A DNA stretch of 64,000 nt from CAYGZA01 sp964354135 (GTDB lineage Bacteria > Planctomycetota > Planctomycetia > Pirellulales > Thermoguttaceae): contig CAYGZA010000003.1 of the NCBI GenBank assembly GCA_964354135.1, forward strand, positions 1 to 64,000, given 5' to 3'. A program made the position numbers and the translations under genes. Below the pieces are notes generated by a model. That model was not told the DNA's origin, did not search any database, and saw only the letters and a list, made by a program, of their open reading frames with translations. Below are positions 35,848 to 44,545 of this stretch, piece after piece; the stretch's first letter is position 1, and each line of letters begins with the position of its first letter.

Positions 35848-36831
35848 ATGTGGCCTAAAACGATCGGATACAACATCATCGGATTGCTCATGCTTCTGGT
35901 TGGGGTCGTGGTCTCCACGATGCTCGCGCTGTTGGCATTCGAAGCACAGGCTCCACGGGCCGTAAGCTATGGTGTCTTTGCCGCAGGCGCGGTCGTCAGT
36001 TTCGTTATTTCCTTGGCCCCCCGGCTGGCCGAGCAATGGGAAAAGGGGGTGGTGCTGCGTCTCGGCCGATTCGTCGGCCTGAAGGGTCCGGGCCTCTTCT
36101 GGGTCATCCCTCTGATCGACCGCGTCGCCTTCTGGATCGACCTCCGCGTGCGGACCACCGGGTTTGCCGCCGAAAAGACGCTCACCAAGGACACGGTTCC
36201 CATCAACGTCGATGCCGTGCTGTTCTGGATCGTCACCGACGCGCGGAAGGCCGCGCTGGAAGTCGCCAACTACGAGGACGTCGTGGCCTGGGCCGCTCAG
36301 ACCGCGCTTCGGGACATCATGGGGACCAAGATCCTGGCAGATATCCTCACGGGTCGGGAGTCCATCGATGAGCAACTGCGAAAACTCATCGACGAGAGGA
36401 CGCACGACTGGGGGATCACCGTGAAGTCGGTCGAGATCCGGGACGTGGTGATCCCGCCGGCCCTCGAGGACGCCATGTCGCGCCAGGCCCAAGCCGAGAG
36501 AGAAAAGCTGGCCCGTGTCATTCTCGGCGACGCCGAGGTCGAGATCGCCGCGAAGTTCGAACAAGCCTCCGAGCACTACCTCAAGAACCCCGTGGCGTTC
36601 CAGCTTCGGGCGATGAACCTCCTCTACGAGGGAGTCAAGGAGCGGGGATCGTTGATGGTCGTTCCCAGCCCGATGGTTAACTCCATGATGGACGCCGGCG
36701 CGTACGCCGGGCTGGCGACCTTGGGCGCGACAAGAGCGGAACCACCCAAACAGAAACAGGCCGGCGGCCTCGCCGGCCCCCGTTCTCTTGGTCGTGCTGC
36801 TCTTGTACATTCGCAGCCGGCCCCGTCCTAA
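35848..36831 (+). CDS. SPFH/stomatin-like membrane protein (slipin)
   Basis: 327 aa. Two N-terminal helices (IIGLLMLLVGVVVSTMLALL; VSYGVFAAGAVVSFVISLA), then the SPFH core: EKGVVLRLGRFVGLKGPGLF, IDLRVRTTGF, PINVDAVLFWIVTDARKAAL, and VEIRDVVIPPALEDAMSRQAQAE leading into a short coiled coil. The C-terminus is low in complexity. Stomatin-like proteins form oligomeric scaffolds that organise or protect membrane complexes. It lies 18 bases after the small membrane gene, after AAGGAG, so it is probably the last gene of the Qrc-like operon. Confidence 0.88.
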   Translation: MWPKTIGYNIIGLLMLLVGVVVSTMLALLAFEAQAPRAVSYGVFAAGAVVSFVISLAPRLAEQWEKGVVLRLGRFVGLKGPGLFWVIPLIDRVAFWIDLRVRTTGFAAEKTLTKDTVPINVDAVLFWIVTDARKAALEVANYEDVVAWAAQTALRDIMGTKILADILTGRESIDEQLRKLIDERTHDWGITVKSVEIRDVVIPPALEDAMSRQAQAEREKLARVILGDAEVEIAAKFEQASEHYLKNPVAFQLRAMNLLYEGVKERGSLMVVPSPMVNSMMDAGAYAGLATLGATRAEPPKQKQAGGLAGPRSLGRAALVHSQPAPS

Positions 36832-36931
36832 GCAGGGTCGGCTACCCCTCGGTGATGCCATCGAGCCGATCTGGGGCCACGTCCTCCCCTTTGGGTTACC
36901 CCAAACCCCATCTCTCCAGACCCAACTCACT

Positions 36932-36960
36932 TTGACACACTGGGGATGAACTGCTAGAGT
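36932..36960 (+). promoter_or_regulatory. Putative promoter upstream of the ccm operon
   Basis: TTGACA at 36932-36937, a 17-base spacer, TAGAGT at 36955-36960. It precedes ccmE by about 135 bases, with two hairpin repeats between, so the leader would carry them. Confidence 0.5.
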
Positions 36961-36980
36961 TCGCCCCCCCGGTGCGATTC

Positions 36981-37059
36981 AGGACGGGTTTGGAACCCGC
37001 CCTGGGGTATGTCAAGTTTTCAACCTACCCTGATGCAGGACGGGTTACCAACCCGTCCT
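36981..37059. repeat. Two copies of a short palindromic repeat in the ccm leader
   Basis: Copy 1 (36981-37003) has arms AGGACGGGTT / AACCCGCCCT; copy 2 (37037-37059) has perfect 10-bp arms AGGACGGGTT / AACCCGTCCT around ACC. They lie 33 bases apart in the same orientation, between the stomatin-like gene and ccmE. They could attenuate read-through or be relics of a mobile palindromic element. Confidence 0.75.
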
Positions 37060-37096
37060 ACCAGGCGCCCTGTCGCCCTTCACGGAGGAACGAGCC

Positions 37097-37537
37097 ATGT
37101 CCGCCGGCAAGAAGCTGTGGTTGGGAGGCGCCCTGGTGGTCGGGGTGACCGCCTACATGGCCTACCTGGGCGCGTCGGCCAGTTGGCAGTACTACCTGAC
37201 CGTCGATGAGTGCGTGGCCAACGCCTCCTCCCTGCCCGGCCAGCGGATTCGGGTCAGCGGCAAGGTCTCTCCCGCGACCCTGCGGATTGCGGCCGATCGA
37301 AGGCAGGCCGATTTCTCCCTGGAAGGGACCTCGGGAAAGCTGGCCGTGACCTGCTCGGCAGCGCTCCCCGACAATCTCGCCGAGAACGTCGACGTGGTGG
37401 TGGAGGGGCGCCTGGACGATTCCGGCACGCTGCGGGGCGACAGGGTCTTGACCCGCTGCGCGAGCAAGTACGCCGCCAAGAAGCCTTCCGACGTGCCGAG
37501 CACCGCGGCACGGGCGACGCAAGGGAGGGCCTCGTGA
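37097..37537 (+). CDS. ccmE: CcmE haem chaperone, CxxxY type
   Basis: 146 aa with one N-terminal signal-anchor helix (LWLGGALVVGVTAYMAYL) and the OB-fold of CcmE (RIRVSGKVSPATLR, VDVVVEGRLDDSGTLRGDRVLTRC). In most CcmE the haem is bound covalently by His in HxxxY. Here the motif is CASKY, Cys121 and Tyr125. This CxxxY form is known from System I* organisms that lack CcmG and CcmH, and neither is present here. AGGA precedes the ATG. The stop overlaps the GTG of ccmF. Confidence 0.92.
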   Translation: MSAGKKLWLGGALVVGVTAYMAYLGASASWQYYLTVDECVANASSLPGQRIRVSGKVSPATLRIAADRRQADFSLEGTSGKLAVTCSAALPDNLAENVDVVVEGRLDDSGTLRGDRVLTRCASKYAAKKPSDVPSTAARATQGRAS

Positions 37538-39551
37538 CCGCTTTCGGCCAGGTCGCTCTGCTTGCCGCTTTTGTGGCTGCCGGTTTCTCGGCCTTCTCGA
37601 CCTTTGCGGGATGGCGGCTGGAGCACCGCGCGCTGCGTCGCGCCGGCGCGGCCGGCGCCGCGGTGAGCGTCCTTGCCCTGACCTTGGTGACGGCGGTGCT
37701 CGCCTGGGCGCTGGGGTCGAAGGACTTCCGTTTCGCGTACGTCGCGCAGTACTCAAGCCGCGACTTGCCCTGGCACTATTCGCTTTCGGCGCTCTGGGTC
37801 GGGCAGGCGGGATCACTGCTGGTGTGGGCATGGTTCTTGGGCCTCGTGGTCCTGGTCCACGGTTTTCTCGCCCGCCGCGAGGCCGACCCGCTGCGGGAGC
37901 CCGCCTTCGCCCTGGGGATGGCGTGCCTGTGGTTCCTCGTGGCGGTTATGGTGTTCGGCGCCGACCCGGTGCAGCCCAGCCTCGGCAATCCAACCGAGGG
38001 CGCCGGGCTTTCTCCGCTGCTGCAACATCCGGCGATGCTCGTCCATCCGCCGGTCGTTTTCCTCGGATACGCCTTGTGGACGGTTCCGTTCGCCCTGGCG
38101 ATGGCCGCGCTGGTAACGGGGCGGCTCGACGCCGGTTGGGCCCGGCAGGCCCGGCCGTGGGCCCTGGCGGCATGGGCCGTCTTGGGCAGCGGAATCCTCT
38201 GGGGCGCCGACTGGGCCTACGAAGAGCTCGGCTGGGGCGGCTACTGGAGCTGGGACCCGGTGGAGAACGGCTCGCTCATTCCGTGGCTTACCGGGACGGC
38301 GTTGATCCACACGTCGCTGGCCTGGCGCTCTCGCGGCGTGTGGAAGAAGACCGCGCTGGTGTTGGCCGTCGCCACGTTCGCGCTTTGCAACTTCGCCACC
38401 TTCCTCACCCGGAGCGGGATCTTCAGCAGCCTGCACGCCTTCAGCCGCTCGCCGATCGGCTGGATGTTCTTGGCATTCATGCTCGGCCCCCTGATCGGCG
38501 GCGCCCTCCTCGTGGCCCTGCGCCGCGCCGCGCTTGTCCCCGACCGGCCGATCGTCCACCTCGGCTCGCGCGAGGTCTTGGTGGGCGTTTCGACGGTGGC
38601 CCTGGTGCTGCTGGCCGGCGTCGCGCTCCTCGGCACCCTGACTGTGCCCTTGGCGGACATCTTCCTCGGCCGCAGGGTGATCGTAGGGCCTGCCTTCTAC
38701 AACAACGTCCTGATCCCCATCGGGCTCCTCCTGCTGGCGACGACCGCCGCGGCGCCCCTGGTGGCCTGGGGCGGCCCCATCGCGCGGGCCGAGAAGAGGC
38801 CCTTGCTCCTGGCAACCGGTCTGGGAGGTCTCGGCACGGTTGCCGCTCTTGCGGCAGGCGTCCGGCACCCGATCGCCCTGGCCGTGACCTGGCCAGCCGT
38901 CGCGGCCATTGCCGCCCCGGTCTTGGCCCTGTCGCTCGACGCTCGGCGGCGCAACCAGACCCGGTTTTGGGCGGGCGTCTTCCGGGCGCTGAAGGGCAGC
39001 CGGCGGCAGTATGCCGGCTACTTGATCCATACGGGCTTCGTTTGCCTGGCCCTCGGCGTGGCCGGCTCCTCGCTCGGCACCCGCCGGCATGAGGCGGTGC
39101 TGCACGAAGGCGAGACCCTCTCGTGGGCCGGCCGTTCGATCCGGCTCGCCGGCCTCGCCCAGCACGCGCTGCGCGACAGAGTCGTCGTGGAAGCCCGGCT
39201 CGAGGTTTCGCAGGGGGATGCGTGCTGCACGCTCCTTCCCGCCCAGCATCTCTACCGGCTGCAAAACGAGTGGACCACGGAAGTGGCAATCCACTCCACC
39301 TGGACGGGCGATTTCTACGCGATTCTCCACGGCGGCGAAGCACTCGCCAAGGCAAGCTTCACGTTTGTGGAAAATCCGATGATGCGGTGGATTTGGCTCG
39401 GCGGCTGGGTGACGGGCTTCGGCGCGCTGGTCGGGTTGTTGCCCTCGGGGCGGCGCGCCCCCGAGCGGTCCGTAATCGCCGGCCCTCACTGGGCCGCACC
39501 GGCAACCCGCACCGGCAAAACGGCATCAAGCGGTCACCACGTGAGCCACCC

Positions 39552-39555
<4 letters not shown>
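37534..39555 (+). CDS. ccmF: CcmF haem lyase component
   Basis: 673 aa starting at a GTG that overlaps the ccmE stop (GTGA). About 14-15 membrane helices. The tryptophan-rich haem-handling motif is present (GWGGYWSWDPVENGSLIPW) with family histidines nearby (LLQHPAMLVHPP). A periplasmic segment near 560-640 precedes the last helix. CcmF takes haem from holo-CcmE and attaches it to apocytochrome; in System I* it must do so without the CcmH subunit. The last 45 residues are variable. Its stop overlaps ccmA. Confidence 0.93.
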
Positions 39556-40256
<701 letters not shown>

Positions 40257-40271
40257 CCGGGAGCAAGCACG

Positions 40272-40940
40272 GTGGCAAAGCTTTGGTGGATGATCCACAA
40301 GGACCTCGTGTCCGAGTGCCGGGCCGGGCGGGTGTGGCCGGCGATGCTGCTTTTGGGCATCGTGGTCGCCGTGCTCTTCAGCCTCCAGATGGATCTCCCC
40401 GGCGACGACAAGCGGCGGATGGCCGGGAGCCTGCTCTGGCTGGCAGTCTTCTTTGCCGGAATGCTGGCGATCGAAAGGTCGCTCTCGGCCGAGCGGGAAG
40501 ACGGCTGCTGGGAAGGGCTCTTGCTCTATCCGGTAGCGCCGGCCGTCGTGTACCTGGCCAAGCTGCTGGTGAACGTCGTGGCTCTGGGCGCCTTGCAGTG
40601 CATCCTCATCCCGCTGTTTGCCGCCCTCTGCGACCTGCCGCTCCTGGTGCATCCCTGGGCGATGCTCCTGGTGGCCCTGCTGGGCAACCTCGGCATCGGC
40701 GCGGTCGGGACCCTGCTCAGCGTGCTGGCCAGCGGGATCCGGCAGAAGGGCAGCCTGCTGGTGCTCCTGGTCCTGCCGCTGGTCGTGCCCGTGCTGCTGG
40801 CCGCGGCCGAGGCGACGCGGCTGATGTGCGAAGACCGTCTCGGGGCGGAGTGGTGGCGCTGGGTCCAGTTGCTCGGCGCGTTTGCGGGGGTGTTTGTCGC
40901 CGGCGGAACGATGCTGATCGACGTCGCCGTGGAGGATTGA
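40272..40940 (+). CDS. ccmB: CcmB transporter membrane subunit
   Basis: 222 aa starting at GTG, preceded by GGGAG. Six membrane helices are visible. The N-terminal WMIHKDLVSECR and the conserved FAGMLAIERSLSAEREDGCWEGLLLYPV match the CcmB cytoplasmic coupling region. It pairs with CcmA. Confidence 0.92.
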   Translation: MAKLWWMIHKDLVSECRAGRVWPAMLLLGIVVAVLFSLQMDLPGDDKRRMAGSLLWLAVFFAGMLAIERSLSAEREDGCWEGLLLYPVAPAVVYLAKLLVNVVALGALQCILIPLFAALCDLPLLVHPWAMLLVALLGNLGIGAVGTLLSVLASGIRQKGSLLVLLVLPLVVPVLLAAAEATRLMCEDRLGAEWWRWVQLLGAFAGVFVAGGTMLIDVAVED

Positions 40941-40944
40941 AATC

Positions 40945-41622
40945 ATGGCCATGATCCCGAGGAAGCTCGCGGCGCCCGGAAGCCTGCCGGACGTCGTGGT
41001 GGCGGCCCTGCTGGCGATCGCCGTCCCGGCGATCTTCGTCTTCGCCCCGACCGAGGAAACCATGGGGGACGCACAGCGGATCCTCTACGTCCACGTCTCG
41101 ATGGCGTGGCTCAGCCTGGCGGGCTTCCTGATCGCGACGGGCGCCGGCCTCTTGTATCTGGTCCGCCGCAACGTCGCGTGGGACGATTGGGCCCAGGCCG
41201 CCGCCGAATTGGGCTGGCTCTCGTGCACCTTGACCCTCGTGACCGGCTCGCTCTGGGCCCGCGCCGCATGGAACACCTGGTGGACCTGGGACCCCCGGCT
41301 GACGGCGACGTTCGTCCTCTGGGCGATCTACTCGGGATACCTGATCGTGCGCAGCGGCGTGGAAGACGCCCACCGCCGCGCGCGGGTCGGGGCGATCCTG
41401 ACCCTGGTCGGGGCGCTCGATCTTCCCCTGGTGGCGCTGGCCACGCGCTGGTTCCGCGGCGTTCACCCGGTCGCGCCGCGGATGGAGCCCTCGATGCGCG
41501 CGGCGCTCCTGATCGGCGTCGTGGCCTTCAGCGGACTTTTCGCCCTGCTGCTGGTCCGCCGCCGTGCGCAGTTGTCCCTGAGAAGCCTGCTCCTTTCGCT
41601 GGACCGGCAGCCGGAGATGTGA
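40945..41622 (+). CDS. ccmC: CcmC haem transfer protein
   Basis: 225 aa, six helices. It contains the Trp-rich motif WNTWWTWDPRLT flanked by the two haem-ligand histidines of the family (RILYVHVSMAW before, FRGVHPVAP after). CcmC loads haem on CcmE. It begins 4 bases after ccmB. Confidence 0.95.
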   Translation: MAMIPRKLAAPGSLPDVVVAALLAIAVPAIFVFAPTEETMGDAQRILYVHVSMAWLSLAGFLIATGAGLLYLVRRNVAWDDWAQAAAELGWLSCTLTLVTGSLWARAAWNTWWTWDPRLTATFVLWAIYSGYLIVRSGVEDAHRRARVGAILTLVGALDLPLVALATRWFRGVHPVAPRMEPSMRAALLIGVVAFSGLFALLLVRRRAQLSLRSLLLSLDRQPEM

Positions 41623-41684
41623 CCCTTTCCCGCGGTGCGACCCGACGGAAGCCCGCGCCAAGCCATCGGCATGAGGAAATCGCT

Positions 41685-41855
41685 ATGGGTACGTTCGTGA
41701 CCGCCTACGCGGTTGTCTGGCTGGCCGTAGTGTTGTACGTGGCGCGGCTCGGCGCCGAGCAGCGCCGGATACGGCAAGCCCTGGAGGCGCTTGAATCCCG
41801 GCGCGAAGATGAAGACGAGCAGCGGCGGGTCCCGCCCGTTTCCGACGCCGCTTAG
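41685..41855 (+). CDS. ccmD: CcmD-like small membrane protein
   Basis: 56 aa: one N-terminal helix (VTAYAVVWLAVVLYVARL) followed by a charged helical tail (RRIRQALEALESRREDEDEQ). Size, topology and position right after ccmC match CcmD, which stabilises the CcmC-CcmE complex. GAGGAA lies 9 bases before the ATG. Confidence 0.8.
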   Translation: MGTFVTAYAVVWLAVVLYVARLGAEQRRIRQALEALESRREDEDEQRRVPPVSDAA

Positions 41856-41882
41856 CCGCGAGCCCCGACGACGAGGTGCGAC

Positions 41883-42965
41883 ATGGTCGTCTCGAAACTC
41901 ACCGCCGCGATGCTCTTCGCCCTCGCGGCGCCCTCCGCCGAGCCGGCGGGCACGATCTCCGGCGTCGTCGTCAACGCCTCCGCCGGGAAGACGCCGGCGG
42001 GCCAATCGCCGGTCGTCTTGCGGGTCCAACTGAACGGCGACTTCGTGCCGTTCCAAGAGACCACCAGCGATGCCAGGGGGCGGTTTCTCTTCCGCGGCCT
42101 GCCGGTCGGAAGGGAGTACGTGTATCTTCCCGGGGCCAACCGCGAGGGCGTTCACCACCCCGGGCCGCGAGTTGCACTCACCTCCGAGCGGCCGCACGCC
42201 GAGGTGGAATTGTCGGTGTTCGACTCGGTCGCCGAGCCCAGCCCGCTGGTGATCCGCCGCCAGGAGATCACCCTTCGTCCGCAGCAGGGCGCCCTGAGCG
42301 TCACCGAGTCGCTGACCATCGAGAACCCGTCCTCCAAGTGCTACGTAGGCCGCGCGCCCCGGGCCGACGCGGAGCCGATCACGCTCGAACTGGCCATCCC
42401 CTCCAATTTCGACCGCACCACCTTCCACAAGGAGTTCTTCGGGCGCCGGTTTGCCCTCGAAGGCGGCAAGCTGGTGACCGGCATCCCGTGGCGGCCGGGC
42501 ACCCAAGAGCTGGCGTTCACCTACCTCGTGCCGAACGCCCGCAGCCGCTGCACGTGGCGGCGGCCGCTCGATCTGCCCTGCTCTCACGTCCTGGTCCGCG
42601 TGCGGACCAATAAGACCGATGAGGTTTCCTGCAACCTCGAACCGGGGCCCGCCGGGGGCAAGGGAGAGGTCGTCTTCCAGGCCGCCGGGCAGACCTTGCC
42701 CGCGGGATACACGATCTGCGTGGAGCTGGGGCGCCTGCCGATCGCGTTCATGAGCTACGCCCGCTGGCTTGCGCTGGCCGCGCTACTGGTTCTCGCGGCA
42801 GGGACAAGCCTGGTGGCAGTGCGGCGTCGCCGCCGCGTCGCAGGCCGAATCGCCGGCGCCGAAGCGCCCTCAGGACCGCTCGCCGCCGAGCCCCTCTCGG
42901 GGCAATCGCCCGGCAGCGCCCGCTCCAGGCGCAATCGCCGCGGGTCCTCCCACCGGGCCGCCTGA
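41883..42965 (+). CDS. Exported carboxypeptidase-regulatory-like domain protein at the end of the ccm operon
   Basis: 360 aa. Signal peptide, then an Ig-like/carboxypeptidase regulatory-type domain (TISGVVVNASAGKTPAG...TTSDARGRFLFRGLPVG, residues ~22-110), a second beta-rich domain (~115-285), one C-terminal helix (WLALAALLVLAAGTSLVAV) and a basic, Arg/Ser-rich tail. Four or five Cys are present but no CxxC. It sits 27 bases after ccmD. Since CcmG and CcmH are missing, a role in presenting apocytochromes is an attractive but untested idea. Confidence 0.65.
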   Translation: MVVSKLTAAMLFALAAPSAEPAGTISGVVVNASAGKTPAGQSPVVLRVQLNGDFVPFQETTSDARGRFLFRGLPVGREYVYLPGANREGVHHPGPRVALTSERPHAEVELSVFDSVAEPSPLVIRRQEITLRPQQGALSVTESLTIENPSSKCYVGRAPRADAEPITLELAIPSNFDRTTFHKEFFGRRFALEGGKLVTGIPWRPGTQELAFTYLVPNARSRCTWRRPLDLPCSHVLVRVRTNKTDEVSCNLEPGPAGGKGEVVFQAAGQTLPAGYTICVELGRLPIAFMSYARWLALAALLVLAAGTSLVAVRRRRRVAGRIAGAEAPSGPLAAEPLSGQSPGSARSRRNRRGSSHRAA

Positions 42966-42968
42966 GGG

Positions 42969-43616
42969 TCATTTCGCCGGCTTGACCGGCTTGAGCGATT
43001 GGACGAACGCCCGGAATTCGGCGGCACGCGCGGCCATGGTTTTCGCGGGGCCGTAGGCCTTGATGAAGTGGAGCTGGCCGCCCACGTCGAAGATCGCCCC
43101 CAACATGCGATAACCCGGGGACTCTACCCCCGGCGCGAACGGCCCCCGCTGATCGTTGTAGGTTCCCGAGAAATCGACCAGGGTGACTTCGACCCCTTCG
43201 ACCTTGAGCGTCTCTTGCGAATCCTTTTCGGGCTTGCCGGAGAATTGCTGCCGCCAGCGGTCGACGTTCTCCTTGAGGCTCCCCCCGGCCACGCTCATCG
43301 TCAGCCGCCCGTCCGCCGCGTCCCCCTCTGCACGCGGCAAGGCGAACTCCGCGCGGATGAACTCGATGCGGGGGGCCTTGCGGACCCAGCTTTGCGGCGC
43401 CGTGAGACGCACCGGCCCCAGCTCCACCTCCGGGCCCGTGGGTACCGGGAGTTCCTTGCCGGGGGGCATCGAATGAAAGGCGTCGGGCGGCGGCAACGTC
43501 TCTGCGCCCTCGCCGTCCGATTCGCTCTGGAGCCCGCGAACCGTGGCATGGCGCCTGTCCCCGCACCCCCCCGCAAGCAACACCAACAACGTCCCGATAA
43601 CCAGCGTGCGAATCAT
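42969..43616 (-). CDS. Putative lipoprotein
   Basis: 215 aa from the ATG at 43616. A clear lipoprotein signal (TLVIGTLLVLLAGGC) is followed by a Pro/Glu-rich linker. The mature domain is alpha/beta: LGPVRLTAPQSWVRKAP, LTMSVAGGSLKENVDRWRQQF, LKVEGVEVTLVDFSGTY, YRMLGAIFDVGGQLHFIKAY. This pattern is frequent in planctomycete lipoproteins of unknown function. It converges with the ccm operon, only 3 bases between stops. Confidence 0.7.
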   Translation of the reverse strand: MIRTLVIGTLLVLLAGGCGDRRHATVRGLQSESDGEGAETLPPPDAFHSMPPGKELPVPTGPEVELGPVRLTAPQSWVRKAPRIEFIRAEFALPRAEGDAADGRLTMSVAGGSLKENVDRWRQQFSGKPEKDSQETLKVEGVEVTLVDFSGTYNDQRGPFAPGVESPGYRMLGAIFDVGGQLHFIKAYGPAKTMAARAAEFRAFVQSLKPVKPAK

Positions 43617-43797
43617 GCTCACTCTCTCTCCCCCCAAGTGCTGGGTCATGGTGCGGCGACGGCCGTCCCGGGCAACCGCACTCTCGGACGATGACCTGAA
43701 ATCCGCGGCGCGGAGCCTGCCGATAAGAGTATCCGCGCGGCGGAAATTGTCCAGCGCCTTCTCGAAAGTGGGCAAGGGGACAGGTACCGCTCCAAGA

Positions 43798-43851
43798 GAC
43801 CTCGTGACGACGCTCCGCTTTGACCTCGTGACGACATTCTGAGTCGTCACG
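43798..43851. repeat. Short direct repeats upstream of the lipoprotein gene
   Basis: GACCTCGTGACGAC occurs at 43798-43811 and again at 43822-43835 (24-bp period), with GTCGTCACG at 43843-43851 as an inverted partial copy. They could be operator-like sites for the lipoprotein gene (minus) or part of a repeat element. The rest of 43617-43954 holds nothing I can name. Confidence 0.45.
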
Positions 43852-43954
43852 TAGTGTTGTGCGGCTCCCGGGACGCGGTGTACCATGTTGCGACCCGTGA
43901 AACGAGGGAATGCCCACGGCGGGCCGAGAGTTGGCGACTAAAGAGGAGCACCGG

Positions 43955-44026
43955 ATGAGCCGCCGCACGAAAACGATTACCTTTCTCGTGTTGCTTGCGT
44001 CCGCGGGGGCGCACGCCGCGGAGTAA
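43955..44026 (+). CDS. 23-residue signal-peptide-only ORF
   Basis: A strong AGAGGAG ribosome site precedes an ATG that encodes MSRRTKTITFLVLLASAGAH plus AAE and then a stop. This is a complete Sec signal peptide with an Ala-x-Ala cleavage site and no mature protein. It is most likely the stump of a secreted-protein gene cut by a deletion or nonsense change; no continuation was found in the other frames downstream. A functional micro-peptide cannot be excluded. Confidence 0.5.
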   Translation: MSRRTKTITFLVLLASAGAHAAE

Positions 44027-44132
44027 ACCAACGTCCGGCGACGGCGCCCGTCCCCTTTTCGCGATGGCCCGGAGCCGCTCGCCGTGGTATACTAATGGCA
44101 GCAGGTATCATCCGGTTGGAGGGACGCCCAAC

Positions 44133-44354
44133 ATGACTCCGATCGTGCCGCAACTTGAAATCGAGCGTCTGAGCATTCCCGAGCGAATCGAGTTGATCGG
44201 CCTGATCTGGGACAGCATCGTCGAGGCGGATCCGAATCTCACGATGCCGGAATGGCATCGCCGGGAGTTGGAGAGACGCCGTGCTGCCGCAGAAGCCGAC
44301 CCCCAGGCGGGTATCCCCTGGGAGGACCTGCAGGCCCGTCTGACGAGGCCCTAG
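44133..44354 (+). CDS. Putative addiction-module antitoxin-type protein
   Basis: 73 aa. The sequence LEIERLSIPERIELIGLIWDSI followed by PEWHRRELERRRAAAEADP and GIPWEDLQARL is the hallmark of the small 'putative addiction module component' family that pairs with RelE/ParE-type toxins. A TATACT box lies at 44088-44093. No toxin gene follows, so it is an orphan antitoxin or a relic. Confidence 0.75.
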   Translation: MTPIVPQLEIERLSIPERIELIGLIWDSIVEADPNLTMPEWHRRELERRRAAAEADPQAGIPWEDLQARLTRP

Positions 44355-44485
44355 GGCGTTGCACCAGACTCTCATCTTGTGACGCGTTCCTCATCGGCTC
44401 TTCCTCTACGCGTCTGCGCAGCCACTCCGTTGCGTCAGGCACGCTACTTCAGCCCGGGGTGTAGAAACGCGGGGCCCGCGGCCGA

Positions 44486-44514
44486 TTGTCGCCCGCTGGG
44501 GCACGGGGTAGAAT
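44486..44514 (+). promoter_or_regulatory. Putative promoter of the sialidase operon
   Basis: TTGTCG at 44486-44491, 17-base spacer, TAGAAT at 44509-44514, 32 bases before the sialidase start. Confidence 0.55.
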
Positions 44515-44545
44515 GCGCCTGTCCAGTCGCATCAAGGAGACCGAT

